Positions 32,538 through 42,210 of a stretch of 64,000 bases of DNA are shown in pieces. The DNA lies in assembly GCF_002263495.1 (NCBI RefSeq), contig NZ_CP022753.1, positions 4,650,001 through 4,714,000 on the forward strand. The letters run 5' to 3'. Every line of letters begins with the position of its first letter. Position 1 is the stretch's first letter. Origin of the DNA: Nocardiopsis gilva YIM 90087 (GTDB taxonomy: Bacteria > Actinomycetota > Actinomycetes > Streptosporangiales > Streptosporangiaceae). Made by a program: the position numbers and the translations under genes. The notes under the pieces are model-generated. The model had not been told where the DNA came from. It saw nothing but the letters and a program-made list of their open reading frames with translations, and ran no database searches.

Positions 32538-33301
32538 GTGTGGGCGTGCTCCGGCGCGTGATCGTGCTCGTGGTCATGGCCGTGTCCATGACCATGCTCG
32601 TCCTCGGGACCGTGGCTGTGCGGCGCCATCGGGCCGGGGTCCTGCGGGATGTGCTCGCCCGAGCGGTGGGCGTTCAGGACCGTGCGGACCCAGTCGCACA
32701 GCTGGGCGACCGAGGCCGGGTCATGCTGGGAGAGACCCAGCACCGCGCGGCCGTCCCGGGCCTTGGCGGCGTCGGCGACCATCCGCTCGGCGTCCACGTT
32801 CACGTACGGCGCCAGATCGACCTTGTTGACCACGAGCAGGTCGGCGCGGCCGATGCCGGGACCGCCCTTGCGCGCCACGTCGCCGCCGCCCGCGACGTCG
32901 AGGCAGAAGATCTGCGCGTCGATGAGGGCCGGGCTGAACGTGGCGGTGAGGTTGTCGCCGCCGCTCTCCACCAGCACCAGGTCCAGCGGGGCGAACTCCT
33001 CCTCCATGTCCTCCACAGCGTCGAGGTTGGCGGTGATGTCGTCGCGGATGGCGGTGTGCGGGCACGCCCCCGTCTCCACGGCGTGGATGCGCTCGGTGGG
33101 CAGCACCCCGGCCGAGCGGAGGAAGCGGGCGTCCTCGTCGGTGTAGATGTCGTTGGTGACGACGGCCATCGACAGCTCACCCGACAGCTCCCGGCACAGG
33201 GTGGCGATCAGTGAGCTCTTGCCGGTGCCCACGGGTCCGGCGACCCCCAGGCGCAGGGTGCGGCGCGTCTCGCTCTCCGAAGCGGTGCTCTGGTCAGGCA
33301 T
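32534..33301 (-). CDS. ureG: urease accessory GTPase UreG
   Basis: This 255-aa SIMIBI-class GTPase powers nickel insertion into urease. It has P-loop [14 protein letters not shown], the metal site motif [13 protein letters not shown] (CPH), [14 protein letters not shown] and [11 protein letters not shown]. Unusually, about 28 residues at the C-terminus are almost entirely His, Glu, Gly and Asp ([13 protein letters not shown]), a probable nickel store. Many UreG proteins carry such a stretch at the N-terminus instead. Its start lies inside the 3' end of ureF (8-bp overlap). Confidence 0.92.
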   Translation of the reverse strand: MPDQSTASESETRRTLRLGVAGPVGTGKSSLIATLCRELSGELSMAVVTNDIYTDEDARFLRSAGVLPTERIHAVETGACPHTAIRDDITANLDAVEDMEEEFAPLDLVLVESGGDNLTATFSPALIDAQIFCLDVAGGGDVARKGGPGIGRADLLVVNKVDLAPYVNVDAERMVADAAKARDGRAVLGLSQHDPASVAQLCDWVRTVLNAHRSGEHIPQDPGPMAPHSHGPEDEHGHGHGHDHEHDHAPEHAHT

Positions 33302-34118
33302 GGAAAAGTCTCCTTGTCGAATGTGCGTGTGCTCCGGCCCACTGGTCGATCAGCGGGGCGGAGCAGGCGGGCAGCCGGTCGGCGCCGGTGACCGCCAATG
33401 CGGCGGCGACGCTTTCTTCGAGGGCGTCGTGGACGTCGAGGACCCACTCGACGGCCGTGGCCGGGTCGCCGGGCAGCAGCTTGAGCGCGGCCGAGGTGAC
33501 GGTCTGCGCGTCGTCGTACAGGACGGCACGGGCGACCTGCTCCTCGCACATGTCCAGCGCGGCGCCCAGGACGCCGAGGACCACCGGCCGCATCGGGCGC
33601 AGCCCCGGCGTGGGCGCGGAGGCCGAGGGCAGCGCGAGCACGGCCGGGTGGTCGCCGCGCAGGCGGCGTGCCAGGCGGGCGAGGCCGCGTCCGAGCGAGG
33701 CCGAGGCCTCGCGCAGCGGGGCGCTGGGCGTCCGTGCGGCCAGTGCCGCCTGGACCGGGCCGTAGTCGATGGCGGAACCGTCGGGTGTGCCGCCACCGTT
33801 GCCACCGACACAGCCGCTGGCGTCTCCCGCTGCGGTTTCGGCGTCCCCCTGGGCCTCCCGCGCCGTGCGCAGGACCAGAACGGCCGCGGCCGCCTCGGTG
33901 CGGGCGACGGTCCGCAGGCGCGCCTCGATGTAGGCGGGCACGCCCTTGGCGTCCAGCCCCGCCGCGACCGCGCCCTCCAGGGTGGCCGAGTGGGCGTGAC
34001 CTCCGGTGGGCAGCCGCGCGTCGGCCAGCAGCAGCGCGCCGAGCGCGCCCATACCGGCCCCGGCGGCCGTCGCGGCGGCCGCTCCCGGTCCCCCTGTGCT
34101 CGGCTCGGCCTCGGTCAT
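33294..34118 (-). CDS. ureF: urease accessory protein UreF
   Basis: This 274-aa all-helical protein acts as a checkpoint for GTP hydrolysis by UreG. Key segments are [23 protein letters not shown] near the N-terminus and a C-terminal [15 protein letters not shown] tail. A Gly/Asp-rich insertion (around [14 protein letters not shown]) makes it somewhat longer than common UreF. I place the start at the ATG at 34118, 16 nt after the ureC stop. The upstream open frame inside ureC is not plausible protein. Confidence 0.85.
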   Translation of the reverse strand: MTEAEPSTGGPGAAAATAAGAGMGALGALLLADARLPTGGHAHSATLEGAVAAGLDAKGVPAYIEARLRTVARTEAAAAVLVLRTAREAQGDAETAAGDASGCVGGNGGGTPDGSAIDYGPVQAALAARTPSAPLREASASLGRGLARLARRLRGDHPAVLALPSASAPTPGLRPMRPVVLGVLGAALDMCEEQVARAVLYDDAQTVTSAALKLLPGDPATAVEWVLDVHDALEESVAAALAVTGADRLPACSAPLIDQWAGAHAHSTRRLFHA

Positions 34119-34134
34119 GCGTGCGGTCCGGTCA

Positions 34135-35835
34135 TTAGAAGAGGCTGTACCGCTGGGCCAACGGCACCTCGGTCGCGGGTTTGGCAGCGGCCTGCTCGCC
34201 GTCGATCGTGACGACGAAGGTCTCCGGGTCCACCTCGATGTCCGGCAGGGCGGTGTTGTTCGGCAGGTCGGTCTTGCGCACGTCGCGCGTGGGCCGGACA
34301 CCGGCCAGGCGGCGGCGCAGGCCGAGGCGCTCGGCCAGGCCGTCGTCGAGCGCCTTCGGGGACACGAAGCTGACCGACAGGTCGGCCGCGGCCCTGTTGA
34401 CCAGCCCGGGCCGGAGCAGCACCGGCTGGTTGGTGGGGATCGACGCGTTGGGGTCGCCCAGAGGCGCGTAGACCGCCCCGCCGCCCTTGACCACGATCGC
34501 CGGGCGGATCCCGAACAACGCCGGGTCCCACAGCACCAGGTCGGCCATCTTCCCGGGCTCCACCGACCCGACCTCGTGGTCGATGCCGTGCGCGACCGCC
34601 GGGCAGATCGTGTACTTGGCGACGTACCGCCGCGCGCGCTCGTTGTCGGCGGGCAGCCGGGAGTCGGTGCCCCGCTGCTCCTTCATCACATGCGCCAGCT
34701 GCCACGTCCGGCAGATGACCTCGCCGATCCTCCCCATCGCCAGCGCGTCCGACCCGATGATCGACAGCGCGCCGATGTCGTGCAGGATGCCCTCGGCCGC
34801 CATGGTGGTCTCCCGGATGCGGGAGTCGGCGAACTGGATGTCGGCCTCGATGGCGGGGTTGAGGTGGTGGCACACCATCAGCATGTCGAGGTGCTCGGCG
34901 TGCGTGTTGACGGTGAACGGCAGTGTCGGGTTGGTGGAGGCCGGGAGCACGTTGGGACGGGCGGCGACGGTGATGATGTCGGGCGCGTGCCCGCCCCCGG
35001 CGCCCTCGGTGTGGAAGGTGTGGATGCTGCGGCCGCCGATGGCGTCGATGGTGTGCTGCACGTAGCCGGACTCGTTGAGGCTGTCGGCGTGCACCGCGAT
35101 CTGCAGCCCCCACGCGTCGGCCCCCTTGAGGGCGGCGTCGATGGCGGCCGGGGTGCTCCCCCAGTCCTCGTGCACCTTGTACGCCCCGGCACCGGCGAGC
35201 GCCTGCTCGCCCAACGCCTCGGCGCTGACGGTGTTGCCCTTGCCGAACAGGATGAGGTTGAGCGGCACGTCGTCGAGGGCCCGGTGCACCGTGCTGATGT
35301 TCCACGGTCCCGGCGTCACGGTCGTGGCCTTGGACCCCTCGGCCGGGCCGGTCCCCCCGCCGACGATGGTGGTGATGCCCGTGGCGGCGGCCTCGTACAG
35401 CGCGTCGGTGGTGATCAGGTGGACGTGGCTGTCGATGCCACCGGCCGTGAGGATGCGCCCCTCACCGGCGATGACCTCGGTACTCGGCCCGATCACCAGG
35501 TCGGGGTGGACGCCATCGGCGGTGTCGGGGTTCCCGGCCTTGCCGACGGCGGTGATGCGGCCGTCGCGCACGCCGACGTCGGCGCGGACGATCCCCCAGT
35601 GGTCCAGGATGACGGCGTTGGTGATGACGAGGTCGAGCGCGCCACCCGCGCGGGGCACGGTGGACTGCAGCATCGACTCCCGGATGGACTTGCCTCCGCC
35701 GAAGACGGCCTCGTCACCGCCGAAGCAGTGGTCGTGCTCGACTTCGATCCAGAGGTCGGTGTCGCCCAGCCGTACCTGGTCGCCGACGGTGGGACCGAAC
35801 CGGTGCGCGTACTCGTCGCGGTCGATGCGGCTCAA
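34135..35835 (-). CDS. ureC: urease alpha subunit
   Basis: This 566-aa catalytic subunit hydrolyses urea to ammonia and carbamate. Nickel-site elements are in place: [23 protein letters not shown] with the Lys that becomes carbamylated, [27 protein letters not shown], and the mobile-flap MVCHHLNP. The first residues ([22 protein letters not shown]) and the C-terminal RYSLF match the family end to end. The gene overlaps ureB by ATGA. Confidence 0.95.
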   Translation of the reverse strand: MSRIDRDEYAHRFGPTVGDQVRLGDTDLWIEVEHDHCFGGDEAVFGGGKSIRESMLQSTVPRAGGALDLVITNAVILDHWGIVRADVGVRDGRITAVGKAGNPDTADGVHPDLVIGPSTEVIAGEGRILTAGGIDSHVHLITTDALYEAAATGITTIVGGGTGPAEGSKATTVTPGPWNISTVHRALDDVPLNLILFGKGNTVSAEALGEQALAGAGAYKVHEDWGSTPAAIDAALKGADAWGLQIAVHADSLNESGYVQHTIDAIGGRSIHTFHTEGAGGGHAPDIITVAARPNVLPASTNPTLPFTVNTHAEHLDMLMVCHHLNPAIEADIQFADSRIRETTMAAEGILHDIGALSIIGSDALAMGRIGEVICRTWQLAHVMKEQRGTDSRLPADNERARRYVAKYTICPAVAHGIDHEVGSVEPGKMADLVLWDPALFGIRPAIVVKGGGAVYAPLGDPNASIPTNQPVLLRPGLVNRAAADLSVSFVSPKALDDGLAERLGLRRRLAGVRPTRDVRKTDLPNNTALPDIEVDPETFVVTIDGEQAAAKPATEVPLAQRYSLF

Positions 35836-36179
35836 CGGGTCTCCTCCCCCTCCTTCGCGGGGGCGCCCGTGGCGATCTCCGCTTCGGTCTTGTCGCGCTG
35901 GATGCCGGGGACGCGACCGGTGCCGCCGAACGGGACGATCGCGACCTCCTTCGCGTCGCCGGGCAGGAACCGGATGGATCCCCCTGCGGGAATGTCGAGG
36001 TGGTGGCCGCGCGCGGCGGCGCGGTCCAGTTCCAGGGCCGGATTGGCATCAGGCAGGTGCAGGTGCGAGCCCACCTGGATCGGCCGGTCCCCCGTGTTGG
36101 TCACGATGACGGTGCGGACGGGTTTGCCCGCGTTGAGCTCCAGTTCACCGCCTGGGGTGCGGATCTGGCCGGGGATCAC
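35832..36179 (-). CDS. ureB: urease beta subunit
   Basis: This 115-aa subunit starts at a GTG overlapping the ureA stop (GTGA) with [18 protein letters not shown], the conserved opening of UreB. It also has [23 protein letters not shown] and [16 protein letters not shown]. The C-terminus ([13 protein letters not shown]) is charged. It is a structural subunit that packs against UreC. An upstream extension in frame overlaps ureA and is not credible. Confidence 0.92.
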   Translation of the reverse strand: MIPGQIRTPGGELELNAGKPVRTVIVTNTGDRPIQVGSHLHLPDANPALELDRAAARGHHLDIPAGGSIRFLPGDAKEVAIVPFGGTGRVPGIQRDKTEAEIATGAPAKEGEETR

Positions 36180-36478
36180 TGGATCGGCTCCGTGATCGAG
36201 ACCATCTTCCGGCCGTCCGGGAAGGTCGCCTCCACCTGGACGCTGTCGATCATCTCGGCCACGCCCGCCATGACGTCGGAACGGTGGAGCACCTTGCGCC
36301 CGTCGACCATGAGGCTCTCCACGGTCGACCCCTCGCGTGCGCGCTCGATCACCCAGCACGAGAGCAGGGCGGTGGCTTCGGGGTAGTTGAGCTTGATACC
36401 GCGGTCCAGGCGGTCACGCGCGACCATTCCGGCCACGCTGAGCAGTAACTTCTCCGTGTCGGACGGAGTCAAATACAT
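36176..36478 (-). CDS. ureA: urease gamma subunit
   Basis: This 100-aa subunit opens with MYLTPSDTEKLLLSVAGMVA and continues with NYPEATALLSCWVIERAREG and VQVEATFPDGRKMVSITEPI, full length for UreA. It is the first gene of ureABCFGD. The ATG at 36478 gives the family-standard start. The 234 bp to dapB hold the promoter and the dapB terminator. Confidence 0.92.
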   Translation of the reverse strand: MYLTPSDTEKLLLSVAGMVARDRLDRGIKLNYPEATALLSCWVIERAREGSTVESLMVDGRKVLHRSDVMAGVAEMIDSVQVEATFPDGRKMVSITEPIQ

Positions 36479-36639
36479 TCGTCGCCTCCTCCAGCGCGAT
36501 TCGACCGCACCGTGTGCACATGGTCTCCGACGCCAGAAAAGCACCGTTTCCCACGTGTTACGGCAAGATTAAACCTGTTTGTCGTACTCGCTCCACTGGG
36601 GTGGCGGAAGGGCCGTGTGAGTGAAGTGACCACGGAAAA

Positions 36640-36677
36640 CAATGGTGACGGCCCCGAGTTCGGAGCCGCCACCATTG
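36640..36677 (-). terminator. hairpin downstream of dapB
   Basis: CAATGGTG (36640-36647) pairs with CACCATTG (36670-36677), and the stem continues inward with CGGC/GCCG and CCGA/TCGG, interrupted by two mismatches, around a two-base turn. It lies 36 bp past the dapB stop and before ureA, fitting a terminator without a U-tract, as is usual in actinobacteria. Confidence 0.6.
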
Positions 36678-36712
36678 GTGAAGAACTGACGAGTCGTGCC
36701 GACCGCCGCGGG

Positions 36713-37453
36713 TCACAGGCCGAGCAGCGGCTCCAACCCCACGGTTAGCTGTTCGGGCAGGTCGCCCACGGACCGCACGCCCAGCAGCACGCCCGGCATG
36801 AACGACTCGCGGTTCATCGAGTCGTGCCGGATCGTCAGCGTCTCGCCGTGCGTGCCGAAGACGACCTCCTGGTGGGCGATCATGCCCTGGATGCGCAGCG
36901 CGTGCACCCGCACCCCGCCGACCTCGGCGCCGCGGGCGCCGTCAATCTCGGAGGTGGTGGCGTCCGGCATCGGCTCGGTCCCGGCGTTGGCGCGCGCCTG
37001 GGAGATCAGCTCGGCCGTGCGGTAGGCCGTGCCGCTCGGCGCGTCCGCCTTGTTCGGGTGGTGCAGCTCGATGATCTCCGTGGAGTCGAAGTACGGTGCC
37101 GCCTTCGCCGCGAAGTTCATCATCAGCACGGCCGCGATCCCGAAGTTGGGCGCGATGAGCACGTTCACACCCGGGTGCTGGGCCAGGATGTCGCGCAGCT
37201 CGGCCGTCTTGGCGTCGTCGAACCCGCTGGTGCCGACCACGGCGTGGATCCCGTTGGCGGCCAGCCAGCGCAGATTGTCCATGACGACGTCGGGATGGGT
37301 GAAGTCCACGACGACGTCGGCGCCGCGCACCTTCTCCCGCTCATCCGCCGCATCGATACCGGCCACCAGCTCGGTGTCCGCGGCCCCCTGGACCGCCTTG
37401 ACGACTTCGGACCCCATGCGCCCGTGGGCGCCGAACACTCCTACCTTGATCAC
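36713..37453 (-). CDS. dapB: 4-hydroxy-tetrahydrodipicolinate reductase
   Basis: This 246-aa enzyme of lysine and diaminopimelate synthesis reduces 4-hydroxy-tetrahydrodipicolinate with NAD(P)H. It has the nucleotide-binding start VGVFGAHGRMGSEV, VDFTHPDVV, VVGTSGF, and the substrate motif ELHHPNKADAPSGTA. It is full length for the mycobacterial-type DapB. It stands alone here, between the urease operon and a divergent VIT-family gene. Confidence 0.95.
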   Translation of the reverse strand: MIKVGVFGAHGRMGSEVVKAVQGAADTELVAGIDAADEREKVRGADVVVDFTHPDVVMDNLRWLAANGIHAVVGTSGFDDAKTAELRDILAQHPGVNVLIAPNFGIAAVLMMNFAAKAAPYFDSTEIIELHHPNKADAPSGTAYRTAELISQARANAGTEPMPDATTSEIDGARGAEVGGVRVHALRIQGMIAHQEVVFGTHGETLTIRHDSMNRESFMPGVLLGVRSVGDLPEQLTVGLEPLLGL

Positions 37454-37545
37454 GGGGACGAGCGTACCGGAGCCACTGCGACCGGCTGACGTGGGATCAT
37501 GGGTCCCAGGGCCTCGATCAACGCGCTGGCGGGAGGCGAGACGCG

Positions 37546-38328
37546 ATGGATGGCACGGGGGACGCCGAGAACTTCGGGTCCGGGAGGGCGAACGGGTCCG
37601 ACGGGTCCGACCGATCCGACCACCCGGGGCACCGGGAACCGCACCACGCGAGCATGAACGCCCGGCTCAACTGGCTGCGGGCCGGGGTGCTGGGCGGGAA
37701 CGACGGCATCGTCTCCACCGCGTCCCTGGTCATCGGGGTCGCCGGTGCGACAGCGAACAGCACGGCCATCCTCATCGCGGGCGTCGCCGGGATGTTCGCC
37801 GGTGCCCTTTCCATGGCGGCCGGCGAGTACGTGTCGGTGAGCACCCAGCGCGACACCGAGGTGGCGGCGCTGTCGCGGGAGCGCCGGGAGCTCGCCGAGG
37901 AGCCCGACGAGGAACTCGACGAACTGGCCGACATGTACCGGGACCGCGGCCTGAGCCCCGGCCTGGCCCGGAAGGTGGCCGTCGAACTCACCGCGCACGA
38001 CGCGCTGCGGGCGCACGCGGAGGTGGAGCTGCGCCTCGACTCCGGTGAACTGACCAACCCGTGGGTGGCCGCGACGGCCAGCTTCCTGGCCTTCACCGTG
38101 GGCGCGCTGATCCCGCTGCTGTTCATCACGCTGAGCCCCGCGGAGTGGCGCGTCCCCACCACCTTCGTGGCGGTCGCCTGCGCGACCGCCGCCACCGGCG
38201 CGATCAGCGCCCGCCTCGGCCGGGCCCCCGCCGGACGCGCCGCCGTGCGCTCCGTGCTCGGCGGCGCGGTCGCGATGGCCGTGACCTTCGGGATCGGCTC
38301 GCTGGTCGGCACCACGACCGGCCTGTGA
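37546..38328 (+). CDS. VIT1/CCC1-family metal transporter
   Basis: This 260-aa membrane protein has a Gly/Ser/Asp-rich N-terminus, then NWLRAGVLGGNDGIVSTASLVIGVAGA (TM1), GMFAGALSMAAGEYVSVSTQRDTE (TM2, with the Gly/Met/Glu signature), an acidic helical cytoplasmic stretch (EEPDEELDELADMYRDRG), and three further helices. Relatives move Fe2+ or Mn2+. GGAGGCGAG precedes the ATG. No partner genes are adjacent. It is divergent from dapB. Confidence 0.88.
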   Translation: MDGTGDAENFGSGRANGSDGSDRSDHPGHREPHHASMNARLNWLRAGVLGGNDGIVSTASLVIGVAGATANSTAILIAGVAGMFAGALSMAAGEYVSVSTQRDTEVAALSRERRELAEEPDEELDELADMYRDRGLSPGLARKVAVELTAHDALRAHAEVELRLDSGELTNPWVAATASFLAFTVGALIPLLFITLSPAEWRVPTTFVAVACATAATGAISARLGRAPAGRAAVRSVLGGAVAMAVTFGIGSLVGTTTGL

Positions 38329-38385
38329 CCCCTCTCCCCTCTCCCGAAGGGCCGCCCTCCTCCCGGCGCGACACGTACCCGGTCG

Positions 38386-39834
38386 TCAGACCGTCCAGCG
38401 TCCGCGCACCTCCGCCAGTGCCGACCGGTACTCCGTGTAGGCGTTCTGGTAGAACTCCGCCTCCTGCGGACGGAACGCGACCGTCGTGGCCGCCTCCAGC
38501 CAGCGTTCCTCGTCGACGGGGTCCCCCAGGGCCCGCGCGGCGACCATTACCGCGCCGCGCGTCCCCACCCCCGGCTCATGGGGGATGGTGATCGGACGCC
38601 CCAGCACGTCGGCGAAGATCTGCGTCCACTCCGGCGAGCGCATCCCGCCCCCGCACGCGTACAGGGCGCCGTCGAGCCCCGCCTCCTCCAGGCAGTGCCG
38701 GGCTGCATAGGCCACCGACTCGCACAGCGCCCGCACCACGTCCGCGCGGCCGCTCGTCAGGCTCAGCCCGGTGAAGCGGGCGCGTGCCGCCGCGTCCACG
38801 AACGGCGCGCGCTCCCCCGACTCCGCGAGGAACGGCAGTGCCCGCACCCCGCCCGCGCCGGGCCCCGACTCCGCGAGCATCGCGTCGGTGTCCTCCACGC
38901 GCGCCCCGAGCAGCTTGCAGGCCCACTCCAGGCCCGCGGTGCCCACCATCGCCGCCATCGCCCGCAGGTACTCGTCGCGGCGCGGGGTGGCCAGCAGCAT
39001 CCCGGCCGGTTCGGAGTCGCGGTCGAACTCGGGCCCCTGGCGCAGCACCTCGCAGGCCAGGGTGGTGCCGACGATCAGCACACCGTCGCCCGGTCGGCGC
39101 ACGCCCGCGCCGATCGCGCAGGCCGGCATGTCGAACGGCCCCGCGGTGACCGGAAGCCCCTCGGGCAGGCCCAGCAGGCGCGCGCCCTCGGCGTCCAGGC
39201 GGAGCACCGTCCCCGGGGCTGCCGGTTCGGCCAGTAGGCCGCGGCGGTGGGACAGCCCGCACGCCTCGATGGCGGAGTCGTCGTACCGACGGGTCTCGGG
39301 GTTGAGGAAGGGCAGCGAGGCGTCGGAGACGTCCACCGCGACCGTCCCGGTGAGCCGCTGGGCGACGGCGTCGACGCAGTACCCCGCGACAGCGGCCCGG
39401 TCCAGTGCCTCGGGTTCCTCCGCGTCCAGGTGCGCCAGGAGTGCCGCCGCGCAGCCGGGGAAGAGGCCCGAGCCGGTGCGGCGGAAGACCTCCTCGGCCA
39501 CGCCGTCGCTCTGCCACTTGGCGACCAGGGAGGCGGCCCGGCCATCGAGCCAGGAGATGGCAGGGCGCACCGGCCGCCCCTGCTCGTCGCGCAGCCAGAG
39601 CCCGTCGCCCTGTCCGGTCAGCGCAAGGGCGGTGACCGGGGCGTCCACCCCGGCGGCGACCTCGCGGACGACCTGGGCGACCGTACCCAGGACCTCCTCC
39701 AGGTCCTGCTCGACGCGCCCGCCGGGCAGGCTGCGCAGCTCGGTGGCGGCGCCCGCGTTGGCGATCGCCGCGCCGTCGCGGTCGAACACGACCGCCTTCG
39801 TCAGCGACGTCCCGATGTCCACACCGATGATCAT
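38386..39834 (-). CDS. FGGY-family carbohydrate kinase
   Basis: This 482-aa sugar/polyol kinase has IIGVDIGTSLTKAVVFD (phosphate loop) at the N-terminus, LTGQGDGLWL, AISWLDGRA, the central GPFDMPACAIGAG, and the C-terminal CGGGMRSPEWTQIFADVLGRPI of the family. Substrates of FGGY kinases include xylulose, ribulose, glycerol and erythritol. The closest context (RpiB-type isomerase, DhaK-type kinase, polyol permease) suggests a C4 or C5 polyol or ketose. The ATG is at 39834. A longer open frame reads into the dehydrogenase gene and is ignored. It is last in its operon. Confidence 0.88.
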   Translation of the reverse strand: MIIGVDIGTSLTKAVVFDRDGAAIANAGAATELRSLPGGRVEQDLEEVLGTVAQVVREVAAGVDAPVTALALTGQGDGLWLRDEQGRPVRPAISWLDGRAASLVAKWQSDGVAEEVFRRTGSGLFPGCAAALLAHLDAEEPEALDRAAVAGYCVDAVAQRLTGTVAVDVSDASLPFLNPETRRYDDSAIEACGLSHRRGLLAEPAAPGTVLRLDAEGARLLGLPEGLPVTAGPFDMPACAIGAGVRRPGDGVLIVGTTLACEVLRQGPEFDRDSEPAGMLLATPRRDEYLRAMAAMVGTAGLEWACKLLGARVEDTDAMLAESGPGAGGVRALPFLAESGERAPFVDAAARARFTGLSLTSGRADVVRALCESVAYAARHCLEEAGLDGALYACGGGMRSPEWTQIFADVLGRPITIPHEPGVGTRGAVMVAARALGDPVDEERWLEAATTVAFRPQEAEFYQNAYTEYRSALAEVRGRWTV

Positions 39835-39839
39835 GGCGG

Positions 39840-40898
39840 CTACCGGTCGAGAACGGCGGGGTTGGCGAGGAAGGCCAGGGCTTCGCCCCGGTCGTACCGC
39901 CCCACTTCGGCGGCGACGATATGCGCGGCGCGCTCCGCCGTCTGGCGGCTGGCCCCGGCCAGGTGCGGGGTGGCGATGACGTTGGGCGCGTCGCGCAGGG
40001 CCCAGTCGGCGGGCGGTGGTTCGACGTCGTAGACGTCGAGCGCGAGGGCGCCGAGACGCCCGGAGCGCAGCGCTTCGGGCAGGGGCGCGTAGTCCATCAG
40101 CCCGCCCCGCGCGGTGTTGACGAGGACGGCGCCCTCCGGCATCAGCGCCAGCCGGTCGGCGTCGATGAGGTGGCGCGTCTGCTCGGTGAGCCGGGCGTGC
40201 AGGCTCACCACGGCGCTGCGTCGCAGCAGGTCCTCCAGTTCCACGGGCTCCGCGCCGTCGTCGGTGATCCGCGCGGGGTTCGCGAACGGGTCGGAGACCA
40301 GGACCCGGGCACCGAAGGCGACGAGGACGCGGGCGACGCGGGAGCCGATCGCGCCGTAGCCGACCAGACCGACGGTGGTGCCGTCGAGTTCGACACCCGC
40401 GTTGGCGTAGGCGTAGTAGTCGCCGCGCCAGGTTCCGGCCAGCAGTTCGGCGGAGGAGGTGGCGATCCGCCGCATCGCCGCCAGGATCATCCCGACCGCG
40501 AACTCGGCCGCCGCGGCGGCGTTGCGCCCGGGGGCGTAGGTGACGGCGACCCCGGCGGCGGTCGCAGCGTCCAGGTCGACGTTGACCGGGCCGCCCCGGC
40601 ACACCGCGACCAGGCGCAGGTGGGGCGCGGCGGTGAACACCTTCTCCGTGAAGGGGGCCATCTGGGTGACGGCGACCTCGGCGTCCGCGATCGCCTCGAT
40701 CATCCGCTCCTCGGTGCCGCTGGCCTCCTGCACGTTGCCGACCGGACCGAAGGGCTCGATCGGCCAGGGCAGGCCCAGCTCGGTGAACTCGGGGTCGCCC
40801 GGACCGCCGGGGACCGTACCGAGTTCCTGCCGGACCGCGCCGGTGAGCAGCCCGGTCCCGACGAATTCATCTCCCGCAGCCAGAATGCGCAAGGTCAT
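39840..40898 (-). CDS. D-2-hydroxyacid dehydrogenase family protein
   Basis: This 352-aa NAD-dependent dehydrogenase has VGLVGYGAIGSRVARVLVAFGARV as the Rossmann motif near residue 180, VVSLHARLTEQTRHLI, VNTARGGLMDYAPL with the catalytic Arg, and the Glu/His region ALDVYDVEPPP ... ATPHLAGAS. Members interconvert 2-hydroxy and 2-keto acids. It lies 5 nt before the FGGY kinase start and 23 nt after the RpiB-type gene, clearly one operon. Which hydroxyacid it uses in this pathway is unknown. Confidence 0.87.
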   Translation of the reverse strand: MTLRILAAGDEFVGTGLLTGAVRQELGTVPGGPGDPEFTELGLPWPIEPFGPVGNVQEASGTEERMIEAIADAEVAVTQMAPFTEKVFTAAPHLRLVAVCRGGPVNVDLDAATAAGVAVTYAPGRNAAAAAEFAVGMILAAMRRIATSSAELLAGTWRGDYYAYANAGVELDGTTVGLVGYGAIGSRVARVLVAFGARVLVSDPFANPARITDDGAEPVELEDLLRRSAVVSLHARLTEQTRHLIDADRLALMPEGAVLVNTARGGLMDYAPLPEALRSGRLGALALDVYDVEPPPADWALRDAPNVIATPHLAGASRQTAERAAHIVAAEVGRYDRGEALAFLANPAVLDR

Positions 40899-40921
40899 CC
40901 CTCTCTTGCCATCAACGGTAG

Positions 40922-41476
40922 TCAGGCGCGGCCGACGCCGGCCGCCCGGCCCGCACGGTCACGGTCGTCCTGACCGGTGGTGTGGGGGTAGTGGGTGGTT
41001 TCGTAGGCGGTGATACAGGCGACCTTCGCGGCGCTGGGCGACGCCTCGTCGAAGGTGTAGCCGAGCCACTCGGTCAGGATCTTCTCCGCCGCCTCGGGGC
41101 CGATGACGCGCGCCCCGAAGGTGATGATCTGGCAGTTGTTGGACTTGATCGAGCGCTCGGCGGAGTAGGAGTCGTGGGCGACCGTCGCGCGGATGCCCGG
41201 CACCTTGTTGGCGGAGATCGCGACGCCGATGCCGGTACCGCAGACCAGCACGCCCCGGTCGGCCTCGCCGCGGGCGATCAGCTCGGCGGCGGCCACGGCC
41301 GGGACGGGGTAGGCGCTGTCGTCGGAGGCGTCGGCCACGCCGACGTCGGTGACCTCGGCGACGCGGGCGTCGGCGCGCATCAGGTCGCGCAGCCGGTTCT
41401 TGAGGTCGACGCCCGCGTTGTCGGCGGCGACGACGATGCGCAGCGCCCCGTTCCGGACGCCGGTTGCCTCGCTCAT
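40922..41476 (-). CDS. RpiB/LacAB-family sugar-phosphate isomerase
   Basis: This 184-aa aldose-ketose isomerase has IVVAADNAGVDLKNRLRDLM, CGTGIGVAISANKVPGIRA with the catalytic Cys, SAERSIKSNNCQIITFGARVIG, and a charged C-terminal tail longer than in ribose-5-phosphate isomerase B. Relatives next to DhaK-type kinases isomerise D-erythrulose 4-phosphate to D-erythrose 4-phosphate in tetritol degradation, a fitting but unproven role here. The upstream side is interrupted by the IS110-type remnant, so its promoter may now be separate from the DhaK-DhaL gene. Confidence 0.85.
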   Translation of the reverse strand: MSEATGVRNGALRIVVAADNAGVDLKNRLRDLMRADARVAEVTDVGVADASDDSAYPVPAVAAAELIARGEADRGVLVCGTGIGVAISANKVPGIRATVAHDSYSAERSIKSNNCQIITFGARVIGPEAAEKILTEWLGYTFDEASPSAAKVACITAYETTHYPHTTGQDDRDRAGRAAGVGRA

Positions 41477-41814
41477 CAGAATTCCTCCGTGAATACGCCC
41501 GTTGTCAGGCAGGGGTGGGAACGGATTCCCGCGGGGCAGGGCAGGTGACGGCGCGTGGCCGCGGGGCGCGGTGCCGCCCGCCCGACGGCCCGCGCGAGTA
41601 CGCGGTGGAGTGCTCCGGCGGGAGTGCCGGCTCGGCCATGTCGGCCGGTCCAGCCGTGGGGCCGGTTCGATGTCGGGCCGGTGGCCTCGGCGTACGACCT
41701 GTGGGCGGTATCCCGGGCCGCGCCGTTGGTGCGGCGCGGCGGCCGTCGATCACGCAGCGGGCTCGACCCGCGAGGGGTGGATCCTCCTGCTTCGGCAGGG
41801 AACGACGTCATGCC
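41477..41814. other. 338-bp region between the isomerase gene and the IS remnant
   Basis: I see no gene. Several open frames occur on both strands because of the high GC content, but none has a family resemblance or a good ribosome-binding site. The region should hold the promoter of the isomerase-dehydrogenase-kinase genes and the broken left end of the insertion-sequence fragment. No terminal inverted repeat was recognised. Confidence 0.4.
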
Positions 41815-42210
41815 GAGGTGATCCAGGGTCTGCCCGGCATGGGTCCCAGGCTCAGCGCCGAGTTCATCGCCGCGACCGGCGGCGAGATGGCCGTGTTCGG
41901 CACCGCCGACCGATTGGCGGCCTTCGCGGGGCTGGCTCCCGCACCGCGTGACTCCGGACGGGTGAGCGGCAACCTGCGACGACCGCGCCGGTTCAACCGG
42001 GGCCTGTTGCCGGTGTTCTACCTGTCGGCGCTGGCCAGCCTCACGTGCTGTCCCGGGTCGAGGGCGTTCTACCGGCGCAAGCGATCCGAGGGCCAGGGGC
42101 ACAAGCAGGCCCTGCTGGCGTTGGCCCGTCGCCGCGCCAACGTGCTGTGGGCGATGATCCGTGACGGAGCGTGCTACCAAGCCACACCACCGGTCATGGC
42201 TGCGGCTGGA
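41815..42210 (+). mobile_element. IS110-family transposase remnant (C-terminal domain only)
   Basis: The plus-strand frame reads VIQGLPGMGPRLSAEFIAAT, LAAFAGLAPAPRDSGRVSGN, RRFNRGLLPVFYLSALAS and GHKQALLALARRRANVLWAM, the C-terminal Transposase_20 domain of IS110/IS116/IS902 transposases with its helix-hairpin-helix start. The N-terminal DEDD nuclease half is missing, and the natural stop is lost, so the element is dead. Its right end overlaps the 3' end of the DhaK-DhaL gene, whose last codons appear to be IS-derived. Confidence 0.85.

Noticed and set aside
34006-36195. 729-codon plus-strand frame opposite ureC
   Set aside because: It is an antisense shadow. The urease subunits on the other strand are unambiguous.
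36617-36748. 43-codon plus-strand frame across the dapB 3' end
   Set aside because: It overlaps dapB and the terminator hairpin. The apparent coding quality comes from the inverted repeat.
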